This document shows, piece after piece, positions 46,967 to 55,891 of a stretch of DNA of 64,000 nucleotides. The DNA is from Nioella ostreopsis. GTDB taxonomy: Bacteria > Pseudomonadota > Alphaproteobacteria > Rhodobacterales > Rhodobacteraceae. The translations under genes and the position numbers were made by a program. The notes beneath the pieces were generated by a model. It searched no databases, was not told the origin of the DNA, and saw only the letters and a list, made by a program, of their open reading frames with translations. The stretch covers positions 124,001 through 188,000 of the forward strand of contig NZ_RCIQ01000002.1 of assembly GCF_004000255.1 (NCBI RefSeq), in the 5' to 3' direction. Within the stretch, counting starts at the first letter, position 1. Each line of letters starts with the position of its first letter.

Positions 46967-48397
46967 ATGTATGAAGGATTTGGCCAGTTCGTTGGCGGGG
47001 CATGGCGCGGATCGGACCAGCGGGCAGAGGTGGCGTCCCCTGTCACCGGGAAACCCCTTGGCGCGGTCCCGATTGCGCGCCCCGAAGATACGGTTGCCGC
47101 GATAGATGCCGCTGCAAAGGCGCTGCCCGCTCTTGCCGAAATGGGGGGATTTGCCCGTGCCGACGCACTGCACCGGATCGCCGATGAAATGGCCGCGCGG
47201 GCGGATGGAGCGGCGCGGATGATCTCTGCCGAGACTGGCAAGCCGATCGCGCAATCAGGCCGCGAATGGGTGCTCTCGGTCGATCAGTTCCGCTGGTATG
47301 CCGAGGAAGCGCGCCGCATCTATGGCCGTGTTGTGGAAAGCCGCGTGCCGGGGGGTCGGTTCGAGGTCACGCGCGAACCGGTCGGCATCGTCGGGGCCTT
47401 CACCGCATGGAACTTCCCCGCCTCTCTGCCCGCACGCAAACTTGCCCCGGCGCTTGCGGCCGGTTGCCCCGTGGTCCTGCGGCCCTCGTCCCAGACACCG
47501 GGTGTGGCCATGGTGATGGTCGACTGTATTCGCGCGGGCGGGCTGCCGGACGGGGCGGTGAACCTCGTGGTGGGCACAACGGCAAACACCTATGGCCCCA
47601 TCATGGCCGATCCCCGGGTGCGAAAGGTGTCCCTGACAGGGTCCACCCGCGTGGGTCAGCAGATGATCCGCGACGCGGCGGAAACGGTGAAGAAGGTGTC
47701 GATGGAACTGGGCGGCAACGCGCCTTTGATCATTTACGACGATGCGGATCTTGATCTGGCGCTCGATATGACCGTGCCCGCCAAGTTCGCAAATGCGGGG
47801 CAGGTCTGTGTGACCCCGGACCGCTTCTTTGTCCATGATAGCCTGCATGACGCCTTCGTCGCAGAATTCGCCCGCCGCGCCAGCGCGATCCGGCTTGGCG
47901 ACGGGCTGGACCCGGACACCGAGATGGGGCCGCTGATCAATGCCAGCCGCCTGCAGGAGATCGACGCCATCGTGCAGGAGGCCGTGGCAGCAGGGGCAAC
48001 GCTGGAATGTGGTGGACAGCGGGCATCCGGCTTCAATGCCGGGCATTTCTACGAACCCACGGTGCTGAGCAACGTCGCCGATGACATGCGTGTCTTTGCC
48101 GAGGAAAACTTTGGCCCCATTGCCGCGATCACCCGGTTCACGGATGAGGATATGGTTCTGGCCCGCGCCAATGCCTCACCCATGGGGCTGTCGGCCTATG
48201 CGTTCACCCGCTGCCCCTCTCGCGCAAGGCGCACGACTCGGGCGCTGAAATCGGGCATGGTGGGGATCAATAGCTTTGCCCTCGCGGCGTCCGAAGCGCC
48301 GTTCGGCGGCACCAATTTCTCCGGCCTTGGGCGGGAAGGCGGCAGCGAGGGGATCGAGGATTATCTCGACACCAAGCTGGCGCAGATCGTGTTCTAA
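46967..48397 (+). CDS. NAD(P)-dependent aldehyde dehydrogenase (succinate-semialdehyde dehydrogenase type)
   Basis: A 476-residue aldehyde dehydrogenase. The catalytic Cys281 lies in NAGQVCVTPDRF, the general base Glu in KVSMELGGNAP, and the coenzyme loop in VSLTGSTRVGQQM. The sequence is closest to the succinate-semialdehyde/glycolaldehyde branch (GREWVLSVDQFRWYAEEARRIYG). It opens a rightward unit with an HpcH/HpaI aldolase 12 nt downstream, a hydroxyacid dehydrogenase and a Gfo/Idh/MocA protein. In that setting it would oxidise the aldehyde released by the aldolase. Confidence 0.92.
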   Translation: MYEGFGQFVGGAWRGSDQRAEVASPVTGKPLGAVPIARPEDTVAAIDAAAKALPALAEMGGFARADALHRIADEMAARADGAARMISAETGKPIAQSGREWVLSVDQFRWYAEEARRIYGRVVESRVPGGRFEVTREPVGIVGAFTAWNFPASLPARKLAPALAAGCPVVLRPSSQTPGVAMVMVDCIRAGGLPDGAVNLVVGTTANTYGPIMADPRVRKVSLTGSTRVGQQMIRDAAETVKKVSMELGGNAPLIIYDDADLDLALDMTVPAKFANAGQVCVTPDRFFVHDSLHDAFVAEFARRASAIRLGDGLDPDTEMGPLINASRLQEIDAIVQEAVAAGATLECGGQRASGFNAGHFYEPTVLSNVADDMRVFAEENFGPIAAITRFTDEDMVLARANASPMGLSAYAFTRCPSRARRTTRALKSGMVGINSFALAASEAPFGGTNFSGLGREGGSEGIEDYLDTKLAQIVF

Positions 48398-48409
48398 AAG
48401 GGGGACATC

Positions 48410-49219
48410 ATGCAGAAAAACAAGCTCAAGGCCCTGTGGGATGCGGGCCAGCCCGCGCTGAACGGCTGGTGTTCCATCGGCAATCCCTTCACGGCAGAGA
48501 TCATGGCCGCGCAGGGTTATGACAGCGTGACCATCGACATGCAGCACGGCGCGCTGGACTACGCCGCCGCCCTGCCGATGTTGCAGGCGATGAAGGCGTC
48601 TGGTGCGACCCTGATGGCACGGGTGCCGTGGCTCGACCCCGCCGCGATCATGAAGGCGCTCGATGCGGGGGCCATGGGCATCATCTGCCCGATGATCAAC
48701 AGCGCGGACGAGGCCGCAGAGTTCGTCAGCTACATGCGCTATCCGCCCCATGGGCAGCGCAGTTTCGGCCCCACCCGCGCCGCCGTGGCGATGCCGGGCT
48801 ATGGTGTGGCCGCCAATGACGAGGTGCTGGCGCTGGCGATGATCGAAACCGCCGAGGGCATGGCAAACCTGGAGGCAATCGCCGCGACGCCGGGTCTGGA
48901 TGGCATTTATGTCGGCCCTGCCGACCTGACCCTTGGAACACAGCAGGGGCGGCTGCCACCTGGCTTCGACCGCGAGGAACCCGAGATGCTGGAGCTGATC
49001 CAGCGCATCGCGGACACGTGTCGCGCCAATGGTATCCGCGCCTGCATCCATTGCGGCACGCCGGACTATGCCGCGCGGATGATCGGGATGGGCTATGCGC
49101 TGACCACGGTATCGGGCGATTCCCGCCTGTTGGCCGGGGCTGCGGCCGCATCGGTGTCCGCATGGCGGGACCGGGTGGGGCAGAACGCCAAGTCCGCCGA
49201 CACCGGGGGAACCTACTGA
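48410..49219 (+). CDS. HpcH/HpaI-family class II aldolase
   Basis: A 269-residue metal-dependent aldolase of the HpcH/HpaI family, which splits 4-hydroxy-2-oxoacids to pyruvate and an aldehyde. Conserved residues are His46 (IDMQHGALDY), Arg71 (MARVPW), Glu146 (MIETAEGM) and Asp172 (GPADLTLG); Glu146 and Asp172 bind the divalent metal. The stop overlaps the next start (TGATG). Upstream aldehyde dehydrogenase and downstream hydroxyacid dehydrogenase point to breakdown of a sugar-acid-derived 2-oxoacid, such as 2-keto-3-deoxy compounds. The exact substrate is open. Confidence 0.92.
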   Translation: MQKNKLKALWDAGQPALNGWCSIGNPFTAEIMAAQGYDSVTIDMQHGALDYAAALPMLQAMKASGATLMARVPWLDPAAIMKALDAGAMGIICPMINSADEAAEFVSYMRYPPHGQRSFGPTRAAVAMPGYGVAANDEVLALAMIETAEGMANLEAIAATPGLDGIYVGPADLTLGTQQGRLPPGFDREEPEMLELIQRIADTCRANGIRACIHCGTPDYAARMIGMGYALTTVSGDSRLLAGAAAASVSAWRDRVGQNAKSADTGGTY

Positions 49220-50187
49220 TGCCCCGTCTTCTGGTTGCTGGCAAACTACACCCGGCGGGTGAAGCGCGGATTGCCGAGCTGCGCGCACAAGGCGTCGAGG
49301 TGGACTACGTGGAGCAGATCTCGGAAGAGGCCTACCTGCCCTATGTCGGAACAGCAGACGCCATGGTTCTGCGCACACAACCCCTGACCGCAGACACAAT
49401 CGCCAAGGCCCCGCGTCTGAAGGTCGTGTCGCGCCACGGGGTTGGGTATGACGCCGTTGACCTGAAGGCGCTGAACGACCGCGGCATCGCCTTGACCATC
49501 GTGGGCGATGTGAACTCCGTCTCTGTCGCGGAACAGGCGATGATGTTCCTGCTGGCGGCCTCGAAACGGGTGCTGCGGGCGGATCGCGCCGTTCGCGACC
49601 CGGCCCAATGGGGCTGGCGCAACCGGCTGGAGCAACAGGAGATTTCGGGCAAGACCCTGCTGATCGTGGGCTACGGTCGCTCCGGTCGCAAGCTGGCAAA
49701 GATGGCGGCGGGGTTCGACATGCAGGTCCGCGCCCATGACCCCTATCTGGAACGCATGGGCTGGCCCGATGGCCCGGTGCGCCCCGTTTCGCTGCACGAG
49801 GGATTGCCATGGGCCGATTGCATCTCGGTCCACATCCCGAAAAGCGACCGGCCGATCCTGGGCGCGGCGGAACTGAAACGCTGCAAGCCCGGTGTGATCA
49901 TCGCTAATACCGCAAGGGGTGGTGTGATCGACGAGGCCGCGCTGGCAGACGCTCTGGCCAGCGGGCAGGTCGGGGGTGCTGGCGTTGACGTGTTCGAAAC
50001 GGAACCGCCCGGCGCGGACATGCCACTGGCGGGATGCGATACTGCCCTGCTGACGCCCCATGTGGCGGGGCTGACGGCAGAGGCCAGCGAGCGTATGGCG
50101 CTGGCATCCCTTGAAAACGCGCTCGGGTTCCTTGATGGAACCATCGAGCGAAGCCTTATCGTAAATGCAGAGGTGATTGATGTCTGA
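49219..50187 (+). CDS. D-isomer-specific 2-hydroxyacid dehydrogenase
   Basis: A 322-residue NAD-dependent dehydrogenase of the D-2-hydroxyacid/phosphoglycerate dehydrogenase family. NAD is bound by LLIVGYGRSGRKLA (about residues 147-160). The catalytic set is Arg233 (ANTARGGVIDE), Glu262 (FETEPP) and His281 (LLTPHVAGLT). There is no C-terminal ACT domain, so it is not serA-type regulated. The start overlaps the aldolase stop by one base, and the end overlaps the next gene by 8 nt. It probably interconverts a 2-oxoacid and hydroxyacid of the same route, possibly hydroxypyruvate or glyoxylate. Confidence 0.9.
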   Translation: MPRLLVAGKLHPAGEARIAELRAQGVEVDYVEQISEEAYLPYVGTADAMVLRTQPLTADTIAKAPRLKVVSRHGVGYDAVDLKALNDRGIALTIVGDVNSVSVAEQAMMFLLAASKRVLRADRAVRDPAQWGWRNRLEQQEISGKTLLIVGYGRSGRKLAKMAAGFDMQVRAHDPYLERMGWPDGPVRPVSLHEGLPWADCISVHIPKSDRPILGAAELKRCKPGVIIANTARGGVIDEAALADALASGQVGGAGVDVFETEPPGADMPLAGCDTALLTPHVAGLTAEASERMALASLENALGFLDGTIERSLIVNAEVIDV

Positions 50188-51298
50188 CCGCACATCCCTG
50201 AACATCGGACTTATTGGCACCGGCTTCATGGGTCAGGCCCATGCGCTTGGCTATGCGACGGCGGAGAAGGTCTTTGACCTGCCTTATGGTTTGACCCTGC
50301 GGACTGTTGCTGACGTGACCGAGGAGGCCGCCGCGAAGGCCGCCAAACGCTTCGGGTTCGATAGCTGGACCACCGACTGGCGCGACCTGCTCAGTGACCC
50401 CGAGATCGACGTGATCGACATCACCGCCCCCAATGCGCTGCACAAGGAAATGGCGCTGGCGGCGATTGCGGCGGGCAAGCATGTCTATTGCGAAAAACCG
50501 CTTGCGCCGCTGTCGGCTGACGCGCGTGAAATGGCCACCGCCGCCAAGGCCGCCGGGGTCGTGACGCAGGTCGGGTTCAACTACCTGTGCAACCCGATGA
50601 TGGGGCTGGCCAAACAGATGATCGAAGCGGGTGAACTGGGCGAGATCCGCAGCTATCGCGGCATCCATGCCGAAGACTACATGACGAATGCCAGTGCCCC
50701 CCATTCCTTCCGCACCGATCCGGCGGGCGGCGGGGTGCTGGCTGATCTGGGCAGCCATGCGCTGGCCACGGCGGAATATCTGTTGGGTCCGATCACCCGC
50801 GTGATAGGCGATTGCGTGACGGCCATCGACAGCCGCCCTGATCGTGATGGGACCCCTGCGCCAGTGCTGGTCGATGACGTCTCCCGTGCCTTTCTGCGGT
50901 TTGAAAACGGCGCGACCGGGTCTATTGAGGCCAACTGGATCGCCACGGGCCGCAAGATGCAGCATGATTTCGAGGTTCACGGCTCCAAGGGCGCGCTATT
51001 CCTGAGCCAGGAGCGGTTAAACGAACTGCATTTCTATTCCACCGAGGATGCACCCGGCCGCCGCGGGTTTCGCAAGATCGAAGCCGGGCCCGAGCATGAT
51101 CCCTATGGGCTTTTCTGCGTCGCGCCGGGCCATCAGATCGGGTTCAACGACCTCAAGGCCATCGAGATCGCAGGCTATGTCGGGGCCATTGCCGGTCAAC
51201 AGTCGGAACCCTTCGGGTTCGACGCCGGGACTCGTATTCAGCATCTGGTGGAAACGATCCTCGCATCCTCTGCCGATGGGGGCTGGAAGGCGGTCTGA
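50180..51298 (+). CDS. Gfo/Idh/MocA-family oxidoreductase
   Basis: A 372-residue NAD(P)-dependent sugar or polyol dehydrogenase. The Rossmann motif NIGLIGTGFMGQAHALGY is at the N-terminus, YCEKPLAP is the family's active-site Lys segment, and the C-terminal GFO_IDH_MocA_C half begins around residue 130. It uses the ATG at 50180, with AGAGG upstream; the frame also has a TTG one codon earlier. It is the last gene of the four-gene aldehyde dehydrogenase unit, whose combination of enzymes suggests oxidation of a cyclic sugar or inositol-like compound at the first step. Confidence 0.9.
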   Translation: MSDRTSLNIGLIGTGFMGQAHALGYATAEKVFDLPYGLTLRTVADVTEEAAAKAAKRFGFDSWTTDWRDLLSDPEIDVIDITAPNALHKEMALAAIAAGKHVYCEKPLAPLSADAREMATAAKAAGVVTQVGFNYLCNPMMGLAKQMIEAGELGEIRSYRGIHAEDYMTNASAPHSFRTDPAGGGVLADLGSHALATAEYLLGPITRVIGDCVTAIDSRPDRDGTPAPVLVDDVSRAFLRFENGATGSIEANWIATGRKMQHDFEVHGSKGALFLSQERLNELHFYSTEDAPGRRGFRKIEAGPEHDPYGLFCVAPGHQIGFNDLKAIEIAGYVGAIAGQQSEPFGFDAGTRIQHLVETILASSADGGWKAV

Positions 51299-51374
51299 TC
51301 CGGCCTGTCGAAAAAGCCGAGGCTGCGCCGTCCAAAACCCCTGCGCCCATGGGCGGGGGCAGCCCGTGCAGACG

Positions 51375-52121
51375 CTACCCGGCTTCCGGTCCGGTCAGCC
51401 GCGCGAAATCCTGCATGTCGACGGCTGCTTCCCGGATGGCCAGCGACAGCAGGTCGGCGCCGTGTTCGGGCCGGGCCAGTTCCGACCAGGATCCGACCCG
51501 TCCGCAGGGAAATTCGGCGCGGTGCTCCTCGGGTGGCCCGTGGCGGTCGCCCGCATGGGCGGCGCGGAAGGCGGCGTCGAGCGCCCTTGGCGCGGGTAGG
51601 GGCGCGCGGTCGATGCGGCGGTGCCGGGCCTGGGTGATCGCGATCTCGGACGGGGTGGCGTGCATGCCCTCCCACTCGCCGTAAAGGCTTTGCCTCAGGG
51701 CATTCGTTTCGGGGTAGTCCCACCACGAGCGGATGCGCATCGACAGGGGCGCGGTGTCGGCCAGCGCGCGCAGCGGGGCGAGGTTGGCGCCGTGACCGTT
51801 CAGAACGTAGAGCCGCCGGAACCCATGGGTGGCGAGCGCGGCGATGATGTCGGACAGGAGGGCCGAAAAGGTCGCCTCCGAGACCGAGATCGTGCCGGGG
51901 AAGGCCATGTTGAACGGGGCGGGCGTGTAGGCCACCGGCGGCAGCATGATCGTACCCGCCTGCGCCGCCGCACCCTCGGCCACTGCTGTCGCGCAAAGCG
52001 CGTCGGTGCCGATCAGCCCGATCGGCCCATGCTGCTCGGTGGAGCCCACGGGCAGCACTGCGTCGTCGCGGGTTTCAAGGTAGGCCTCGACCTCTTCCCA
52101 GCTCATCTCCTGCAAGATCAT
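51375..52121 (-). CDS. Creatininase-family amidohydrolase
   Basis: A 248-residue creatininase-family protein. Metal ligands are visible as Glu29 and His31 (GSTEQHGP), Asp40 (IGTDAL) and His110 (LNGHGAN), with a Glu in the ATPSEIA region. The family hydrolyses cyclic amides (creatinine, formamidopyrimidine and others) in the cytoplasm. It overlaps the GST gene upstream by 4 nt and is the last of a leftward unit (binding protein, permease, GST, this gene), which suggests uptake and opening of a nitrogen compound. Confidence 0.88.
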   Translation of the reverse strand: MILQEMSWEEVEAYLETRDDAVLPVGSTEQHGPIGLIGTDALCATAVAEGAAAQAGTIMLPPVAYTPAPFNMAFPGTISVSEATFSALLSDIIAALATHGFRRLYVLNGHGANLAPLRALADTAPLSMRIRSWWDYPETNALRQSLYGEWEGMHATPSEIAITQARHRRIDRAPLPAPRALDAAFRAAHAGDRHGPPEEHRAEFPCGRVGSWSELARPEHGADLLSLAIREAAVDMQDFARLTGPEAG

Positions 52122-52765
52122 GCGGCCCCCGTCTTCTGCGCGGCCCAGTCTGAAAGAACGGCCCGGTAGGTGGCAAGATGGGGCGCTGTGGCGGGCACCC
52201 CGTCGCCGGCCCGGATCATCGCAGGCAGGGGCAGGTCGAGCCCAAGCACGTCGTCCAGTGTTTCCAGAACCGTGCCCACGGCCCAGATCCCGCAATCGGG
52301 GAGGCCGGGGCTGGAAAGGCCGGAAAGGAACGGCCCATCCCCGGCAAGCTTCTCCAGCATTTCCAGCGGGCGCAACAGCGCCTCGCGCGCGGCCTCCGGC
52401 ATGGGCTGTCCGGCCCCGACCAGCGGGAACAGCGCCCGCACCACCGGTTCCAGCCGCGTATCGACCAGCCGCGAGAGGGCGCGGGCGCGTGCCCTTGCGC
52501 GTGGCTCAGCGGGCAGCAGAGGGCGCCCGGTGCCGGTCTCATCCAGGTATTCGACGATGGCGTCGGACTCGGTCAGCACGAAATCGCCCTCGACCAGCGC
52601 CGGGATCGTTCCTTGTGGCACGATTGCCCGGTAGGTGGCGCTGGCATAGCCGCCCGGCGGCGGCGTTTCCGGCAATGCCACCCCTTTCAGGGCCAGCGCC
52701 AGCCGCAGCTTGCAGCTGTAGACGCTGATCGGCAGGCCGTAGAGGATGCGTTCAGTTGCGGCCAT
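52118..52765 (-). CDS. Glutathione S-transferase
   Basis: A 215-residue GST-fold protein. An N-terminal thioredoxin-like domain contains YGLPISVYSCKLRLALALKGV (active-site Ser near residue 14-17), the cis-Pro segment VPQGTIPALVEGDF and the glutathione-binding LTESDAIVEYLDE. A helical C-terminal domain follows from about residue 90. It overlaps the ABC permease gene by 14 nt and the creatininase gene by 4 nt, so it is fully embedded in the leftward transport/hydrolysis unit. It may detoxify or isomerise the imported compound. Confidence 0.9.
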   Translation of the reverse strand: MAATERILYGLPISVYSCKLRLALALKGVALPETPPPGGYASATYRAIVPQGTIPALVEGDFVLTESDAIVEYLDETGTGRPLLPAEPRARARARALSRLVDTRLEPVVRALFPLVGAGQPMPEAAREALLRPLEMLEKLAGDGPFLSGLSSPGLPDCGIWAVGTVLETLDDVLGLDLPLPAMIRAGDGVPATAPHLATYRAVLSDWAAQKTGAA

Positions 52766-53552
52766 GAACCCCGGTTCCCATCCGCCGTTCCATCACCCGC
52801 ACACCCCAGGACACCAGCAGGATCAGGATCAGGTATTCCAGCACGAGGAAACTGTAGATTTCCAGCGGGCGGAATTCCGTCAGCGTCAGCTCGTTCGCGC
52901 GGCGCGTGAGTTCCTGAAAGCCGATGACGGAGACCAGCGACGACATCTTGAGGATATAGACATACTGATTGCCCAATGCAGGCAGCACGGCGCGTACCAC
53001 CTGCGGCAGGATCACCAGCCGCATCGTCTGCCACGGCGACAGGCCGAGACTGCGCGCCGCCTCGCCCTGACCGACCTTGATCGACTGCAGGCCCGAGCGG
53101 AAGATCTCCGAGGTGAAGGCGCTGTCTGAAATGGCAAGGCAGATCAGCCCCGTCACGAAGACGCCGAACTGGATGCCGGTCAGCGACGGCAGGCCGTAAT
53201 AGACCCACAGGATCATGACCAGCAGCGGGATCGAGCGGAAAAACTCCACATAGACGCGGCTCAGGCGATGCACCCACCTGCGCTTCGAGATGCCCATCAG
53301 TGCCACCAGAAGCCCGATGGTCAGCGAGATCATCATTGCCAGGGTCGAGATCGAGATCGTCGCCCAGAACCCCATCAGCAGGAACGACAGGTTGGCTTGC
53401 CCCCGCCCGTCGGCAGGCGACAGGATATACCAGGCGAACGTATAGCCCCCGCCCGAACCGGAGCCCGAACAGCCAGCAAGGACCAGCACCGCAACCGCAA
53501 GGAGCGCTGGCAGCCGCCAGCGCCCCCGGGCTTCGAAAGAAGCTTTGGTCAT
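52752..53552 (-). CDS. Amino-acid-type ABC transporter permease with lipoprotein-like N-terminus
   Basis: A 266-residue inner-membrane permease of the HisM/GlnP family. The EAA loop EAARSLGLSPWQTMRLVILPQ, which contacts the ATPase, is intact, and the usual LLMGFWATISISTLAMM start of the permease domain comes at about residue 57. In front of it is an extra 50 residues with a hydrophobic stretch ending LAVAVLVLAGCSGSGSGGG, which looks like a lipobox. The fused segment may be an additional membrane helix or a lipoprotein-type signal. No ATPase gene and no second permease are next to it. Confidence 0.88.
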   Translation of the reverse strand: MTKASFEARGRWRLPALLAVAVLVLAGCSGSGSGGGYTFAWYILSPADGRGQANLSFLLMGFWATISISTLAMMISLTIGLLVALMGISKRRWVHRLSRVYVEFFRSIPLLVMILWVYYGLPSLTGIQFGVFVTGLICLAISDSAFTSEIFRSGLQSIKVGQGEAARSLGLSPWQTMRLVILPQVVRAVLPALGNQYVYILKMSSLVSVIGFQELTRRANELTLTEFRPLEIYSFLVLEYLILILLVSWGVRVMERRMGTGVHGRN

Positions 53553-53559
53553 GTCCGGC

Positions 53560-54363
53560 TCAGCTCTGGCCAAGCCACCGGCGATTAAGCCCGTCAAAGA
53601 AGCCCTCGGTCCGCTTCAGCGTGACCCAGGTGTTGACGAAGTTCAGCCAGACCTGATCGTCCTGTGCCACGACATAGGCGAAGGGCCGGCGGTTGCGCAT
53701 CTCGGAGCCGGGCACGAGGATGCGCAGTTCCGGGAAGCGCGACACGAGAGTCCCGCCCTCGACATTCGAGGTGATGGTCACGTCGGCACGGCCCGACAGC
53801 ACCTCCTGGAAACCGGTTGCGGGCGACTGCACCCCTTGAATGTCGGCATCGGGGAAATGGGCGCGGGCCTGTTCCTCGAACACGGTGCCCATGGACACCG
53901 CAACCCGAACGCCGGCCTGGTTGATCGATTCCCAGGTTTCAAAGCGACCGGCATTTCCGGCCAACGACAGCGGCACCGTTCCCGCCTCGGTATAGGGCAC
54001 CGAGAAAGCCGCGACGCGCGCGCGGGAAACATTGACCGACGCGCCCGAGAAGATGTCATAGCGGTCGGCGGCGATGCCTGCGGTGATTGTTGCCCATTCG
54101 GCGACCACCCATTCGATCTCTACGCCCAGGTCGGCGGCAAGCTGCGTCATTGCCTCGATATCATAGCCCGCGCGGCTGTTGGTGGCCGGGTCGCGGAAGG
54201 ACATCGGGTTGAAGTCCCCGGTGGTGCCGACACGCAAGGTGCCGCTGCTGAGAATACGCGAAAGGCGCGATTCCGCGATATGGGCCTCGGCTGGCGTGGT
54301 GCTGGCCAGCATCACCCCCCCGGTTCCAAGCGCGGCAGCAACGAAAACGTCCCTTCTGTTCAT
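53560..54363 (-). CDS. ABC transporter substrate-binding protein, polar amino acid family 3
   Basis: A 267-residue periplasmic binding protein. A Tat-like or Sec signal peptide occupies residues 1-27 (MNRRDVFVAAALGTGGVML, then PAEA); the RR pair fits Tat. The family 3 core is seen in ILSSGTLRVGTTGDFNPMSF, GYDIEAMTQLAADLGVE and YDIFSGASVNVSRARVAAFSVPY. The ATG at 54363 has AGGGG at 9 nt. It opens the leftward unit with permease, GST and creatininase genes. Ligand unknown; the company of an amidohydrolase suggests a nitrogen-rich solute. Confidence 0.9.
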   Translation of the reverse strand: MNRRDVFVAAALGTGGVMLASTTPAEAHIAESRLSRILSSGTLRVGTTGDFNPMSFRDPATNSRAGYDIEAMTQLAADLGVEIEWVVAEWATITAGIAADRYDIFSGASVNVSRARVAAFSVPYTEAGTVPLSLAGNAGRFETWESINQAGVRVAVSMGTVFEEQARAHFPDADIQGVQSPATGFQEVLSGRADVTITSNVEGGTLVSRFPELRILVPGSEMRNRRPFAYVVAQDDQVWLNFVNTWVTLKRTEGFFDGLNRRWLGQS

Positions 54364-55424
54364 GATAGTCATCCCCTGTTGTTGTGTGTTGGTAACGAAG
54401 CCCTGTGGCAATACGCCCAAGAGCGGCCTTGATCCTGCACCGGAACACGTGGCCGGGGCAGGTTTTCCGTGTGTCTGACCGGTGATCTCTCATCATTCCG
54501 GTCGTGTCGGGGTCGGACAGCCCCCCAGTGTCTCAGGAATTCAGAAGTCAGGTTCGCCCGATTATCCTGAGAATACATCATAGGGCGATATTCCCGGTGG
54601 GAAAGGCTGCGGTGCTGCAGCCTTTGAAAAGCCTGCGCAAGGCGGCGGGGCCAGGCATAAATCCCGCGCTCCCGTGACGCGTCGCCATGATCCGACCCCT
54701 AAGTGCGTTGCGTGGTGTTTAACATGCTTGCAGGTGGTGCAATAATTCGTCAAGAAAAATGTCAGCGAGCCCGAAAATGTGATCGGGCCCGGACAGCCTG
54801 TGTCGAACGGCCAATCCCGCCCCGGTCTTGCCTTCTGCGGGTTCGGAGCGCTTTGCTGAAGGTGCCGCATGACCTTGGCCAAACGAATGCCGACACTGAA
54901 AGCCTGACCTGTCGGCCCGAAACGAACCTCTGGCCGTGTTGATTAACGGTTTGAAAGGGTTTGGGTCCGGGTTGCGGTGATTTCCGTCGCCAGCACAGGT
55001 GATTTTCTGCGTGATGTCATGGAGTTCACGACGCGTTTCCGGACGTATCGCGCCGGTTCGGGGGGCAATCCGGAGCGACAACCCCTTGGACATGCACGCG
55101 CCACGCGAAATAGGGCGGCGCGTGCATCTCATCCGTGAGTGTTCGGGCGCGGATCAGTCTTTCGATTTCGCAGCCGGATGCAGGAAATCGATCCAGTGCG
55201 GAGCCGGCTCCGACGCGGACCGGCGGCGGGTGCCGGGGAACAGATCGCGCAGGTCGAAAGCGGCCATTAGGAAACTGAAGGCGTGCAGGTTATGGGGCGT
55301 GTTGGGCATGGGGCTGTCTTTCGGAAAGAAGGGAGGTTCAGCCCGCGCCTCTACGCGTCTGCCTGATTTTTAACCACAGTTGAATCCGCAACCCCGGGTT
55401 GCCCTGCCTGCAATGGTTTGATGC
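54364..55424. other. 1.06-kb region with few or no genes
   Basis: The longest gap of the window. I find no conserved gene. It contains the promoter region of the ABC unit at its left, a perfect hairpin AAAGGCTGC-N6-GCAGCCTTT at 54602-54625, and one candidate 51-codon frame on the minus strand (55154-55309). Composition is mixed, with an AT-richer part at 54710-54780. No tRNA or repeat copy was recognised. Confidence 0.55.
55154..55309 (-). CDS. Possible 51-residue protein
   Basis: A short open frame beginning MPNTPHNLHAFSFLMAAFDLRDL and ending HPAAKSKD. It has the third-position GC preference of real genes here and an internal hydrophobic-aromatic stretch (LHAFSFLMAAFDL) that could form an amphipathic helix. 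The ribosome site is weak (only GAAAG upstream). It is isolated in the 1.06-kb gap and may be a real small protein or chance. Confidence 0.33.
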   Translation of the reverse strand: MPNTPHNLHAFSFLMAAFDLRDLFPGTRRRSASEPAPHWIDFLHPAAKSKD

Positions 55425-55880
55425 TCAAATGATCCCGCGGTTCAGCTCTTCCGGGGTGGCCTCCACGGCCCAGAAGGCCCGTGCCTCGGGCGGCAACTTG
55501 TCCAGAACCCGCGCCAGATCGGCGCTGTTCATCACCCGCCACAGCGCGAAGGCCGTGGCCTCGATGGCGTTGTCGGGCGTCAGGTTGTGATTGCGACGCA
55601 ACGCCTGCGCCTCGCGCGTCATCTCGGCCCGCGTGCCGAAGGGCAGGGGCGGCGCGGTCACGTCCCAGTCGCGGATGAAGATTGCCGACAGCACGGAGGG
55701 CAGGGCGCTGGCGAACAGAATGCCCTGCTCCGGCGTCAGGCGGCGGCGGAAGGTGTGGAACACGCCATCGACCGCCGTATAGGCCATATTGTCCGACTCC
55801 AGCCCCATTCTCTCTTTCGCGTCGTCCAGAAACGCCCGGAATTCCCGGCTGGCATGACGATAGGTCCATGGCATCGGCAT
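55425..55880 (-). CDS. DUF2267 protein
   Basis: A 151-residue DUF2267 protein. The family's two helical repeats are visible: FRAFLDDAKERMGLESDNMAYTAVDGVFHTFRRRLTPEQGILFASALP and AIEATAFALWRVMNSADLARVLDKLPPEARAFW. The ATG at 55880 has AAGGGG 6 nt upstream. The function of the family is not established; members are often stress-associated. It lies 11 nt after the end of the deacylase gene on the same strand, so it is probably co-transcribed with it. Confidence 0.85.
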   Translation of the reverse strand: MPMPWTYRHASREFRAFLDDAKERMGLESDNMAYTAVDGVFHTFRRRLTPEQGILFASALPSVLSAIFIRDWDVTAPPLPFGTRAEMTREAQALRRNHNLTPDNAIEATAFALWRVMNSADLARVLDKLPPEARAFWAVEATPEELNRGII

Positions 55881-55891
55881 GGGGCGCCCCT

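Noticed and set aside
54395-55373. Several overlapping short frames in the gap between the ABC unit and the DUF2267 gene
   Set aside because: They have no ribosome sites, no coding-like base bias and no recognisable segments, apart from the 55154-55309 candidate listed separately.
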